This document shows, piece by piece, positions 16,920 to 24,872 of a stretch of 64,000 bases of DNA. The translations under genes were made by a program, and so were the position numbers. The stretch is from the NCBI RefSeq assembly GCF_009834125.1, contig NZ_CP047146.1:7720501-7784500 (forward strand), read 5' to 3'. This stretch comes from Streptomyces sp. GS7 (GTDB taxonomy: Bacteria > Actinomycetota > Actinomycetes > Streptomycetales > Streptomycetaceae). How positions within the stretch are numbered: position 1 is the stretch's first letter; the number at the start of each line of letters is the position of its first letter. The notes beneath the pieces are model-generated. The model was given only the letters and a program-made list of their open reading frames with translations, searched no databases and had not been told where the DNA came from.

Positions 16920-17437
16920 ACCGCGAGCATAGGCACAGCCCCGCGCGACGGCCTCGGCGGCGTCACGGATGTGCGGGGTCCGCGGTGTTGCGGCCCGGGC
17001 GTCGCCCCTGTAGGGAACGCGCAAAGGCGAGCGGGGGCGCGGCGGGCGGCTGATAGCCTTGCCGTCTGGTCAGGGAATGACGTCGTCCCCCAACGGGGAC
17101 CGGCCGGAGGAGGTGGGGCTGCGGTGGATCCGAGTCGACCGTGCAGTACCGATAGTTCTCCCGTCGTCCCTCCCGCGCGGCGAATCTCCTGAGTCCGAGA
17201 GCTTCCGTACCCCGCCGTTCGGCGGTGAAACCGTGAAGTGCCTTTGCGCCGGATGCAGATGACGGAAGAGCGCCTTCGACTCTTACTTCCGTGATGTCCG
17301 CGAACTGCCGTCAGTAGTCCCCGCACGGAGCGCCGCCCGCTTTGCGGACGTACGGCCGATGACGCCTCGTACGTCCACGTTCCGGGCAGCGTTGCGCCCC
17401 GCGCCCGCCGCTGACGGTCGGCCCGAAGGAGCCTGCC
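16920..17437. other. 518-base gap with long corA leader and hairpins
   Basis: The left end holds the leftward TATGCT box of the SUFU gene (16926-16931). Rightward, GATAGCCTT (about 17052-17060) is a candidate -10 box; if used, corA would have a leader of about 370 bases. Two clear stem-loops lie in that leader: CCGCC-GTTC-GGCGG (17212-17225) and GGACGTAC with GTACGTCC (17346-17353 and 17369-17376). I could not match it to a known riboswitch class. A short rightward frame (17059-17262) has no ribosome-binding support. Confidence 0.45.
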
Positions 17438-18556
17438 ATGTCGATGATCCGCGACCTGCGCGCCGCCGTCCGCCCGTCCCGGCGCCGTGCGGACTCCGAG
17501 TCCGCCGCCCCGGCGTGCGCCAACAGCGCGATCGTGGACTGCGGCGTCTACCGCGAGGGCCACCGGGTGCGCGAGCACCTCTCCCCGGCCGAGGCGATGG
17601 CCAGCGTGCGGGCCGACGGCGGCTTCACGTGGATCGGGCTGCACGAGCCGACCGAGGCCGAATTCGCCGGTATCGCCCAGGAGTTCGGCCTGCATCCGCT
17701 CGCCGTCGAGGACGCGGTCCACGCCCACCAGCGGCCCAAGCTGGAGCGCTACGACGACACCCTGTTCACGGTCTTCAAGACGGTCCACTACGTCGAGCAC
17801 ACCGAGCTGACCGCGACCAGCGAGGTCGTGGAGACCGGCGAGGTGATGTGCTTCATCGGGCGGGACTTCATCGTCACCGTGCGGCACGGCGGCCAGGGCT
17901 CGCTGCGGGCGCTGCGGCACCGGCTCCAGGACGACCCCGAACTCCTCGCCAAGGGCCCGTCCGCCGTGCTGCACGCCATCGCCGACCAGGTCGTCGACGG
18001 CTACATCGCGGTGGCCGGCGCGGTGCAGGACGACATCGACGAGGTCGAGATCGACGTCTTCAGCTCGGCCACCACCGGCAGGGGCGCGGGCGGCAAGGGC
18101 TCCGCCACCCGGGGCGGCGACGCCGGGCGGATCTACCAACTCAAGCGCGAGGTGCTGGAGTTCAAGCGCGCGGTGTCGCCGCTGCTGCGGCCGATGCAGC
18201 TGCTGAGCGAGCGCCCGATGCGGCTGGTCGACGCCGACATCCAGAAGTACTTCCGGGACGTCGCCGACCACCTGGCGCGGGTCAACGAGCAGGTGCTGTC
18301 CTTCGACGACCTGCTCAACTCCATCCTCCAGGCCAACCTGGCGCAGGCCGCGGTCGCGCAGAACGAGGACATGCGCAAGATCACCGCCTGGGCCGCGATC
18401 TTCGCCGTACCGACGATGATCGCCGGTATCTACGGCATGAACTTCCAGTACATGCCGGAGCTGCACTGGAAGTACGGGTACCCGGCGATGATGCTGGTCA
18501 CGGTCGCCATCTGCACCGGAATCCACCGCGGGTTCAAGAGGAACGGGTGGCTGTGA
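17438..18556 (+). CDS. corA: CorA-family magnesium/cobalt transport protein
   Basis: Encodes 372 residues. A long cytoplasmic alpha/beta plus coiled-coil region is followed by two C-terminal membrane segments (about 316-334 and 346-364) separated by the selectivity motif YGMN (near 333) and an acidic loop QYMPELHW. This is the standard CorA layout, a pentameric Mg2+ channel. An insertion rich in Gly/Ser (TTGRGAGGKGSATRGG, ~208-223) is unusual and may be strain-specific. ATG at 17438 follows AAGGAG. The long upstream leader suggests regulation at the RNA level. Its last codons (KRNGWL-stop) are duplicated 80 bases downstream. Confidence 0.93.
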   Translation: MSMIRDLRAAVRPSRRRADSESAAPACANSAIVDCGVYREGHRVREHLSPAEAMASVRADGGFTWIGLHEPTEAEFAGIAQEFGLHPLAVEDAVHAHQRPKLERYDDTLFTVFKTVHYVEHTELTATSEVVETGEVMCFIGRDFIVTVRHGGQGSLRALRHRLQDDPELLAKGPSAVLHAIADQVVDGYIAVAGAVQDDIDEVEIDVFSSATTGRGAGGKGSATRGGDAGRIYQLKREVLEFKRAVSPLLRPMQLLSERPMRLVDADIQKYFRDVADHLARVNEQVLSFDDLLNSILQANLAQAAVAQNEDMRKITAWAAIFAVPTMIAGIYGMNFQYMPELHWKYGYPAMMLVTVAICTGIHRGFKRNGWL

Positions 18557-18644
18557 GGCGGCGGGCGGTCGCACCGGCGGCCGGGGGTCCGGGGGTTGCC
18601 CCCGGGGGACGCCGCAAGAGGAACGGGTGGCTGTGAGGCGGCGG
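18535..18644 (+). repeat. 30-bp direct repeat duplicating the corA 3' end
   Basis: A 30-base sequence starting CAAGAGGAACGGGTGGCTGT occurs at 18535-18564 and again at 18615-18644 without mismatch. The first copy encodes the last corA residues and stop; the second is non-coding. Between them lies the GC-rich palindrome described separately. Confidence 0.9.
18583..18610 (+). terminator. GC-rich palindromic element after corA
   Basis: CCGGGGG-TTG-CCCCCGG (18589-18605) forms a perfect stem within GGGGTCC...GGGGGAC. The element resembles the common Streptomyces intergenic palindrome and is a probable terminator for corA. Confidence 0.65.
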
Positions 18645-18689
18645 CGTCCCACCCGCTGGGCGCCGCCGGACGGCCGGCGGACCGCCGGT

Positions 18690-18695
18690 TAGGCT
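18690..18695 (+). promoter_or_regulatory. -10 box TAGGCT of predicted leaderless transcript
   Basis: TAGGCT is followed by 7 bases and the ATG at 18703. Confidence 0.5.
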
Positions 18696-18702
18696 GAGCC
18701 GT

Positions 18703-19242
18703 ATGACGGAGACCGTGTCGCAGGCCCTGCAGGATCGGGCGCTCATCGAAGAGGCCACGAAGAAGTCCGGCCTCATCTGGGTGCGCGGCACGACCGGGCC
18801 GGCGCGGGCGCTGTGGCACGTGTGGCACGACGGGGCCGCCTGCCTCGTCGGCGGCGGCAGCGGCGAGCAGCCGCTGGACGGTCTGGGCCTCGCCGACGGC
18901 GGAACGGCGACGGTCACCGTACGCAGCAAGGACAAGGGCGGCCGGCTGGTCGCCTGGCAGGCCCGGGTCCACGAACCGGCGCCGCGGAGCGAGGCGTGGC
19001 TGGCCGCCGTCGAGGAGTTGAGGGGCAAGCGGCTCAACGCGCCGGACGCGGACACCCTCACCGAGCGCTGGGCGCGCGAGTGCCGGGTGCTGCGGCTGGA
19101 GCCGGCCGGCGGGGCGGTACAGCGCCCCGGGCTGATGCCCGACGACGCGCAGGCCGCGCCGCCGCTGGCGTCGCCCGCGACCACCCGGCGGCCGCTTCCC
19201 GCCGCGCTGCCGAAGCTGCTGCGCCGGGGCCGCAGGGGCTGA
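18703..19242 (+). CDS. Conserved hypothetical protein
   Basis: Encodes 179 residues. The first ~120 residues have an alternating strand pattern (SGLIWVRG, ALWHVWHDGAACLVGGG, ATVTVRSKDKGGRLVAW) compatible with a flavin-type split barrel, but I could not identify a family. The C-terminal 45 residues are Pro/Ala-rich and end in a basic cluster (KLLRRGRRG). No membrane segment. It has no ribosome-binding site and appears leaderless. It converges with the lipoprotein gene. Confidence 0.75.
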   Translation: MTETVSQALQDRALIEEATKKSGLIWVRGTTGPARALWHVWHDGAACLVGGGSGEQPLDGLGLADGGTATVTVRSKDKGGRLVAWQARVHEPAPRSEAWLAAVEELRGKRLNAPDADTLTERWARECRVLRLEPAGGAVQRPGLMPDDAQAAPPLASPATTRRPLPAALPKLLRRGRRG

Positions 19243-19262
19243 CCCGGCGGCCCGCCGCCGGG

Positions 19263-20039
19263 TCAGCCGGTCCCGGAGATCTGTTTGCCGAGGTCGACGG
19301 TCTGACCGGCGTCGGGGGTCTTCAGGTCCACGCTCTTGCCCCAGTCGTCGAGCCGGACCTCACCGGCGCCGCCCGCGCGCCGCAGCCGCAGCGGGTACGG
19401 GGTGCCTTCCAGGGAGACGTCCAGGGTGCCGCCGGAGCCGGAGCCGGCGGTGAGCCGGACGGTGCGGACGCCGTCGAGGCTGCCGTGTTCGCCGACGGCC
19501 AGTGCGCCGTGCAGCCCGAGGAGGCCGGCGAGCAGGGTGTCCTTGTCGGTGAAACCGCTGAAGCGCTGGTAGACGGGGTCTGTGGCGGGCACCTTGACGT
19601 ACTTGCCGCCGAGCTTGGCGGCGGTCGCGGACGCGGGCCCCGAACCGCTCTTCTCGCCGGCCCAGAACGCCGCGTCCGCCTTCAGGTAGAGCGCGTCGCC
19701 GACCCGCAGCAGCTGGAAGCCGGCGGCCTTGGTGGACAGCTCGCCGCGCGCGCCGTTCTTCGCCAGGCGCATGTCCAACTTGTAGGTGCCGCCCTGGCTG
19801 ACGACGTTCCCGGAGAGGTGGACCGAGTCCGCGCCCTTGGCCGCGGCCTGCGCCTTGGACTCGATGGTCGCGGCCGGCAGCTTGCCCACCCCGTTGGTGC
19901 CGGCGTCCGGATCCTCCGCGCCGCACCCCGCCAGCACCGCGGCCAGTGCCGCGCACACCGCCGCCACCCGCGCCGCCCGCCCCGTACGCGGGGGTGCGGC
20001 CGGCGGCCGGGGACGGGTGGCCGGGGGGATTGCAGTCAC
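19263..20039 (-). CDS. LppX/LolA-like lipoprotein
   Basis: Encodes 258 residues. The N-terminus has a signal peptide with twin Arg-containing basic part and a lipobox LAGC (Cys39), so it is anchored on the outer face of the membrane. The mature part has the LolA/LppX/LprG-type pattern of long curved beta strands (SVHLSGNVVSQGGTYKLDMRL) that forms a hydrophobic lipid-binding cavity. The M. tuberculosis LppX/LprG proteins carry lipids; here the ligand is unknown. GTG at 20039 follows AGGAGG. Confidence 0.85.
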   Translation of the reverse strand: MTAIPPATRPRPPAAPPRTGRAARVAAVCAALAAVLAGCGAEDPDAGTNGVGKLPAATIESKAQAAAKGADSVHLSGNVVSQGGTYKLDMRLAKNGARGELSTKAAGFQLLRVGDALYLKADAAFWAGEKSGSGPASATAAKLGGKYVKVPATDPVYQRFSGFTDKDTLLAGLLGLHGALAVGEHGSLDGVRTVRLTAGSGSGGTLDVSLEGTPYPLRLRRAGGAGEVRLDDWGKSVDLKTPDAGQTVDLGKQISGTG

Positions 20040-20280
20040 GTCGGCTCTGCCTCCTGATGCGGGTGACCTCGACAGCAGACCGCAGCGTACCTGGGCCGTA
20101 CACGCGTTTCCGCCGGATGCGTGGCGGCCACCATACGGCCGTTTCCGCCGGGCCGGGGGCAACCGGTGCGCGTTAGCCTGAACCCGAACCCATGCGGCAT
20201 CACGGGTCGACAGCGGCTCGTTCCGAAGCGTGTGCACGGACTGGACGGACGGAACGAAAGGGAGAAGGGCGGCGCTCTGC

Positions 20281-21588
20281 ATGGCGGTGGTCACCCCCCG
20301 GGTCTTCGTCTCCCATCTCTCCGGCATCGCCGTGTTCGACCCCAACGGCGACCAGGTCGGCCGGCTGCGGGACCTGGTCGCGCTGCTCCGGGTCGGCGCC
20401 CGGCCGCCGCGGCTGCTCGGGCTCGTCGTCGAGGTGATCAGCCGGCGCCGGATCTTCCTGCCCATGACCCGGGTGACCGGCGTCGAGTCCGGCCAGGTCA
20501 TCACCACCGGTGTCGTCAACATGCGGCGCTTCGAGCAGCGGGCGTCCGAGACGCTGGTGTTCGGCGAGCTGCTGGACCGGCGGGTGCGGCTGGTCGACAC
20601 CGGCGAGGACGTCACCGTCCTCGACATCGGCATCACCCAGCTGCCGGCCCGCCGCGACTGGGAGATCGACAAGGTCTTCGTACGGCGCGGGAAGGGCGGG
20701 CCGCTGCGCCGCAAGGGAGAGACGCTGACCGTCGAGTGGTCGGCGGTGACCGGGTTCTCGCGGGAGGAGCACGGGCAGGGCGCGGAGAACCTGCTGGCCA
20801 CCTTCGAGCAGCTGCGCCCCGCCGACCTGGCCGGCGTGCTGCACCACCTCTCCCCCAAGCGGCGCGCCGAGGTCGCCGCCGCGCTCGACGACGACCGGCT
20901 GGCCGACGTCCTGGAGGAGCTGCCGGAGGACGACCAGGTCGAGATCATCGGCAAGCTGAAGGACGAGCGGGCCGCCGACGTCCTGGAGGCGATGGACCCC
21001 GACGACGCCGCCGACCTGCTCTCCGAGCTGCCCGAGGAGGAGAAGGAGCGGCTGCTGACCCTGATGCGCCCGGAGGAGGCGGCGGACGTCCGGCGGCTGA
21101 TGGCCTATGAGGAGCGCACCGCGGGCGGTCTGATGACCACCGAGCCGATCGTGCTGCGACCGGACGCGACCGTCGCGGACGCACTGGCCCGGGTGCGCGA
21201 CCCGGACCTCTCCCCGGCGCTCGCCGCCCAGGTGTACGTCTGCCGGCCGCCGGACGAGACGCCCACCGGCAAGTACCTGGGCCTGGTGCACTTCCAACGG
21301 CTGCTGCGCGACCCGCCGTTCACCCTCGTCAGCTCCATCGTGGACACCGATCTGCCGGCGCTGCCGCCGGACACCCCGCTGCCCGAGGTGACCAGCTACC
21401 TCGCCGCGTACAACATGGTCGCGGCGCCGGTGGTGGACGAGAGCGGGGCGCTGCTGGGCGCGGTCACCGTCGACGACGTCCTGGACCACCTGCTGCCGGA
21501 GGACTGGCGGGAGGCCGAGCTGCACCGCGCCCCGCCGGCCGGGCTGACCGGCGTGAGGGCGCACGGGGAGGCCGGCGATGGGCGCTGA
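20281..21588 (+). CDS. Soluble MgtE N-domain plus CBS-pair protein
   Basis: Encodes 435 residues. Residues 1-~165 are a beta-rich PRC-barrel-like region; ~175-285 is the MgtE intracellular N domain with helical repeats (LEELPEDDQVEIIGKL, LEAMDPDDAADLLSEL); ~285-415 is a CBS pair (GGLMTTEPIVLRPDATV...; VAAPVVDESGALLGAVTVDDV). The C-terminal five-helix channel of true MgtE is absent, so it cannot conduct Mg2+ itself and more likely senses Mg2+ or nucleotides. ATG at 20281 follows AAGGGAGAAGG. TAGCCT at about 20174 gives a promoter with a leader of ~95 bases. It overlaps the DUF1003 gene by 11 bases. The M. tuberculosis equivalent is Rv1232c. Confidence 0.88.
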   Translation: MAVVTPRVFVSHLSGIAVFDPNGDQVGRLRDLVALLRVGARPPRLLGLVVEVISRRRIFLPMTRVTGVESGQVITTGVVNMRRFEQRASETLVFGELLDRRVRLVDTGEDVTVLDIGITQLPARRDWEIDKVFVRRGKGGPLRRKGETLTVEWSAVTGFSREEHGQGAENLLATFEQLRPADLAGVLHHLSPKRRAEVAAALDDDRLADVLEELPEDDQVEIIGKLKDERAADVLEAMDPDDAADLLSELPEEEKERLLTLMRPEEAADVRRLMAYEERTAGGLMTTEPIVLRPDATVADALARVRDPDLSPALAAQVYVCRPPDETPTGKYLGLVHFQRLLRDPPFTLVSSIVDTDLPALPPDTPLPEVTSYLAAYNMVAAPVVDESGALLGAVTVDDVLDHLLPEDWREAELHRAPPAGLTGVRAHGEAGDGR

Positions 21589-22171
21589 GGAGCGGGAGGG
21601 ATCCCGCGAGCGGCGGGCGAACGGCGCCTCGGCGCTGCGCCGGGGCGGCGCCGGCGAGCGGCCCCCGGAGCGCCGCCGGGTGCGCCTGGACCTGCCACGG
21701 GTGCCGCGCCGCACGCTCTTCCCGGAGTACGACCCGGAGGCGTTCGGGCGGATGTCGGAGAAGATCGCCCGCTTCCTGGGGACCGGCCGCTTCATCGTCT
21801 GGATGACGGTCGCCATCATCCTGTGGATCGGCTGGAACGTCGCCGTGCCGGGCCATCTGCGGTTCGACAACTACCCGTTCATCTTCCTGACCCTGGCGCT
21901 GTCCCTCCAGGCGTCGTACGCGGCGCCGCTGATCCTGCTGGCGCAGAACCGGCAGGACAACCGCGACCGGGTCACCCACGAGCAGGACCGCAAGCAGAAC
22001 GAGCGCTCCATCGCCGACACCGAGTACCTGACCCGGGAGATCGCGGCACTCCGGCTGGGCCTGGGCGAGGTCGCCACCCGCGACTGGATCCGCTCCGAAC
22101 TGGAGGACCTGCTGCGGGAGCTGGAACTGCGGCAGATGATCGACGCGGAGAGTGACGAACGCGACCGCTGA
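21578..22171 (+). CDS. DUF1003 membrane protein
   Basis: Encodes 197 residues: a basic N-terminal region, two membrane helices (about 73-92 and 99-122) separated by a short loop, and a C-terminal charged coiled-coil (NRQDNRDRVTHEQDRKQNER). This is the DUF1003 layout. Its start lies inside the MgtE-N gene (11-base overlap), so the two are translationally coupled, and the pair may act as sensor plus membrane part. The M. tuberculosis counterpart is Rv1234 (from memory). Confidence 0.88.
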   Translation: MGAEEREGSRERRANGASALRRGGAGERPPERRRVRLDLPRVPRRTLFPEYDPEAFGRMSEKIARFLGTGRFIVWMTVAIILWIGWNVAVPGHLRFDNYPFIFLTLALSLQASYAAPLILLAQNRQDNRDRVTHEQDRKQNERSIADTEYLTREIAALRLGLGEVATRDWIRSELEDLLRELELRQMIDAESDERDR

Positions 22172-22202
22172 CGGGGCTTTCCGGAGGCCCCCTCGGGCGC
22201 CG

Positions 22203-22208
22203 TACCAT
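22203..22208 (+). promoter_or_regulatory. -10 box TACCAT of predicted leaderless transcript
   Basis: TACCAT is followed by 6 bases and the ATG of mrp at 22215; there is no ribosome-binding site. Confidence 0.5.
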
Positions 22209-22214
22209 CGGGGC

Positions 22215-23378
22215 ATGGCCAACGACACTGCCCCCACCGCCGGCGCACCGAGCGAGGACGCGATCCGCGACGCGCTCGCGACGGTGAACGACCCCGAGAT
22301 CCACCGCCCCATCACCGAGCTGGGGATGGTCAAATCGGTGGACATCGCGGCGGACGGCGCGGTGGCGGTCGTGGTCTACCTCACGGTCTCCGGCTGCCCG
22401 ATGCGCGAGACGATCATCAGCAGCGTGCGCGAGGCCGTCGAGCGGGTGCCCGGTGTCACCAGCGCGGGCGTCGAGCTGGAGGTGATGAGCGACGAGCAGC
22501 GGCGCGAGCTGGCGGCCTCGCTGCGCGGCGGCACCGCCGAGCGCGAGGTGCCCTTCGCCCAGCCCGGCTCGCTGACCCGGGTCTACGCGGTGGCCTCCGG
22601 CAAGGGCGGCGTCGGCAAGTCCTCGGTGACCGTCAACCTCGCCGCGGCGATGGCCGCCGACGGGCTCAAGGTCGGTGTCGTGGACGCCGACATCTACGGC
22701 CACTCCGTGCCCCGGATGCTGGGCGCCGACGGGCGGCCCACCCAGGTCGAGAACATGATCATGCCCCCGTCGGCGAACGGCGTGAAGGTCATCTCGATCG
22801 GCATGTTCACCCCCGGCAACGCCCCCGTCGTCTGGCGCGGCCCGATGCTGCACCGCGCCCTCCAGCAGTTCCTCGCCGACGTGTACTGGGGCGACCTGGA
22901 CGTCCTCCTGCTGGACCTGCCCCCGGGCACCGGCGACATCGCCATCTCGGTGGCCCAGCTGGTGCCGAACGCCGAGATCCTGGTGGTCACCACCCCGCAG
23001 CAGGCCGCCGCCGAGGTCGCCGAGCGGGCCGGTTCGATCGCCGTGCAGACCCACCAGAAGATCGTCGGCGTCGTGGAGAACATGTCCGGGCTGCCCTGCC
23101 CGCACTGCGACGAGATGGTCGACGTCTTCGGCACCGGAGGCGGCGAGCGGGTGGCCGAGGGCCTGACGAAGACGACCGGCGCCCAGGTGCCGGTGCTCGG
23201 CTCCATCCCGATCGACGTCCGGCTGCGCGAGGGCGGCGACGAGGGCAAGCCCGTGGTGCTCACCGACCCCGACTCCCCCGCCGGCTCCGCGATCCGCGCC
23301 ATCGCCGGCAAGCTGGGCGGCCGGCAGCGCGGCCTGGCCGGCATGTCCCTGGGGATCACCCCGCGCAACAAGTTCTGA
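22215..23378 (+). CDS. mrp: Mrp/NBP35-family P-loop ATPase, Fe-S cluster carrier
   Basis: Encodes 387 residues. Residues ~10-95 form a MIP18/DUF59 domain with the Cys of SGCPM; the rest is a deviant Walker-A ParA-like ATPase with GKGGVGKSS (~129-137), the Switch region DLPPGTGD, and the cluster-binding CPHC near 294. Mrp/ApbC proteins carry 4Fe-4S clusters to target enzymes. The ATG at 22215 lacks a ribosome-binding site and seems leaderless although it follows the DUF1003 gene by 43 bases. A strong bidirectional terminator follows. The M. tuberculosis counterpart is Rv1229c. Confidence 0.94.
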   Translation: MANDTAPTAGAPSEDAIRDALATVNDPEIHRPITELGMVKSVDIAADGAVAVVVYLTVSGCPMRETIISSVREAVERVPGVTSAGVELEVMSDEQRRELAASLRGGTAEREVPFAQPGSLTRVYAVASGKGGVGKSSVTVNLAAAMAADGLKVGVVDADIYGHSVPRMLGADGRPTQVENMIMPPSANGVKVISIGMFTPGNAPVVWRGPMLHRALQQFLADVYWGDLDVLLLDLPPGTGDIAISVAQLVPNAEILVVTTPQQAAAEVAERAGSIAVQTHQKIVGVVENMSGLPCPHCDEMVDVFGTGGGERVAEGLTKTTGAQVPVLGSIPIDVRLREGGDEGKPVVLTDPDSPAGSAIRAIAGKLGGRQRGLAGMSLGITPRNKF

Positions 23379-23439
23379 CGGCCGGGGAGCCGGCCACCGC
23401 GCTCCCTCCCGTACGACTCCGCAGGACTCTGTAGACCGC

Positions 23440-23475
23440 GGAAAGGGCGGACCCGCCGGCGGGTCCGCCCTTTCC
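23440..23475. terminator. Bidirectional terminator between mrp and 23488 gene
   Basis: GGAAAGGGCGGACCC (23440-23454) and GGGTCCGCCCTTTCC (23461-23475) form a perfect 15-bp stem with a 6-base loop (GCCGGC, itself palindromic). It serves two convergent genes and has short A/T runs on both sides of the stem. Confidence 0.85.
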
Positions 23476-23487
23476 CTTGCCTCCGGC

Positions 23488-24135
23488 TCAGCCCGCGTAC
23501 GCGCTCAGGTCCTTGATCACCGAGAAGCCGAGGCCGTACGCGCTCATCCCCCGCCCGTACGCGCCGAGGTGCACGCCCTCGCCTCCGTCCACGCCGGACG
23601 TGCCGGCCAGCACCCAGCCGTACTCGGACTCCCGGTAGCAGAACGGCGTCGGCTCCCCGTCCACCGGGAGCATCAGCTCGCTCCAGCTCTCGCCTTCGAG
23701 GTCGTCGGCCAGCTCCCAGGCGATCATCGTCTGCTGGTCCAGCCAGTCCTGGCGCAGCGACCGGTCCATCTGGGTCGGCCAGGTGTGCGCGAGCAGCCCG
23801 GCCCCGGCGAGCCAGGCGGCGGTGGAGACGGAGGTGGCCTCCAGGACACCGGTGCCGTCGGCGCTGCGCCGTACGGGCCGGCTGGCGACCGTCACCACCA
23901 CCGCGAACCGCTCCGACTCCGGGGTCTCCACCTTGATGGTCGGCTCCCCGCCGTGCCCCGTCGCACCGTGCTCGACGGTGCCGTCCGCGGCCGAGCCGAC
24001 CTGCATCAGCCACCGTGGCCCGGTGTACGCCTCGTCGAGGCCGTACCACGGGAATGCGGCCAGCAGATAGCCGTCGGCCTTCCGGCCGGCATCGGCGGAC
24101 ACCTCTTGGGTGACTGTCCGACTCGTCGTCTCCAT
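23488..24135 (-). CDS. Conserved hypothetical protein
   Basis: Encodes 215 residues, mixed alpha/beta, soluble, starting METTSRTVTQEVSADAGRK. It has many aromatic residues in WPTQMDRSLRQDWLDQQ and in the C-terminal part, and no motif I recognise. ATG at 24135 follows AGGAGGC at an ideal distance. It is a single-gene unit, downstream of tatB on the same strand with a 117-base gap. Confidence 0.72.
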   Translation of the reverse strand: METTSRTVTQEVSADAGRKADGYLLAAFPWYGLDEAYTGPRWLMQVGSAADGTVEHGATGHGGEPTIKVETPESERFAVVVTVASRPVRRSADGTGVLEATSVSTAAWLAGAGLLAHTWPTQMDRSLRQDWLDQQTMIAWELADDLEGESWSELMLPVDGEPTPFCYRESEYGWVLAGTSGVDGGEGVHLGAYGRGMSAYGLGFSVIKDLSAYAG

Positions 24136-24252
24136 CTGCGCGGAGCCTCCTTGTTGCCCTTCGTCGTGGGCGGCCCGCCCCCCTCAGGCGACCTCACCCC
24201 GGACTCCGGGAGCATAGCCAGTGCGGTCAACACAGCCGGGCATACAGAAGTA

Positions 24253-24756
24253 TCAGGTGGCGTCGGCGTCGAACGGCGGAGACTCGCGGTGGGCCGGGTC
24301 CGCGCCCTTCTTGAGCAGGTCGGGGCGGCCGGCGGCACCGGCCGGCGACTCCTCGGAGAGGTGCGGACGGGAGCCGTTGGAGGGAGCGGACGAAGCCGTC
24401 GAGGCCGCCGCGGAGACCGACGTGGACTCCCGGACGGCGTCGGTGACCTCGGCCATCTCCTTCTTCAGGTCGAGGCCGCTGCGCAGCTCCTGGAGCTCCT
24501 TGAGGCCGTACTCGTCCTTCTCCAGGACGTGCTTGCGCACGAAGTTCCTGGGCTTGAGGTCCTCGAACTCGAAGTCCTTGAACTCCGGGCCCAGCTCGCT
24601 GCGGATGTCCTCCTTGGCGCTGTCGGAGAACGCCCGGACCTTGCGGATGAACCCGGTCACGTCCTGGATGACCTTGGGCAGCTTGTCCGGCCCGAAGATG
24701 AGCACCGCGAGGACCACGATCGCAATCAGCTCCAGGGGTCCTATGTCGAAGAACAC
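24253..24756 (-). CDS. tatB: Sec-independent translocase subunit TatB
   Basis: Encodes 167 residues. The N-terminus VFFDIGPLELIAIVVLAVLI contains the conserved polar residue, FGP hinge (IFGPDKLP) and the following amphipathic helix of TatB; the C-terminal half is charged and Ser/Ala-rich. TatB together with TatC recognises twin-arginine signal peptides of folded proteins. GTG at 24756 follows AAGGAG by seven bases; a longer frame to 24861 is not conserved. It lies after the HtrA-like gene, as Rv1224 does after Rv1223 in M. tuberculosis. tatA and tatC are not in this window. Confidence 0.94.
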   Translation of the reverse strand: MFFDIGPLELIAIVVLAVLIFGPDKLPKVIQDVTGFIRKVRAFSDSAKEDIRSELGPEFKDFEFEDLKPRNFVRKHVLEKDEYGLKELQELRSGLDLKKEMAEVTDAVRESTSVSAAASTASSAPSNGSRPHLSEESPAGAAGRPDLLKKGADPAHRESPPFDADAT

Positions 24757-24872
24757 CTTGCGACTCCTTGGGTAATCCGCGGCCTTCGAGGGCCTATGGG
24801 CCTGGCCACCTCTCACGGTACCTGGCCCGATACGTCGGGCGGGAGTCGCCCGCACCAACACCGTACAAACGA

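Noticed and set aside
17059..17262. Leader peptide before corA
   Set aside because: The frame lacks a ribosome-binding site and a conserved pattern; treated as leader RNA instead.
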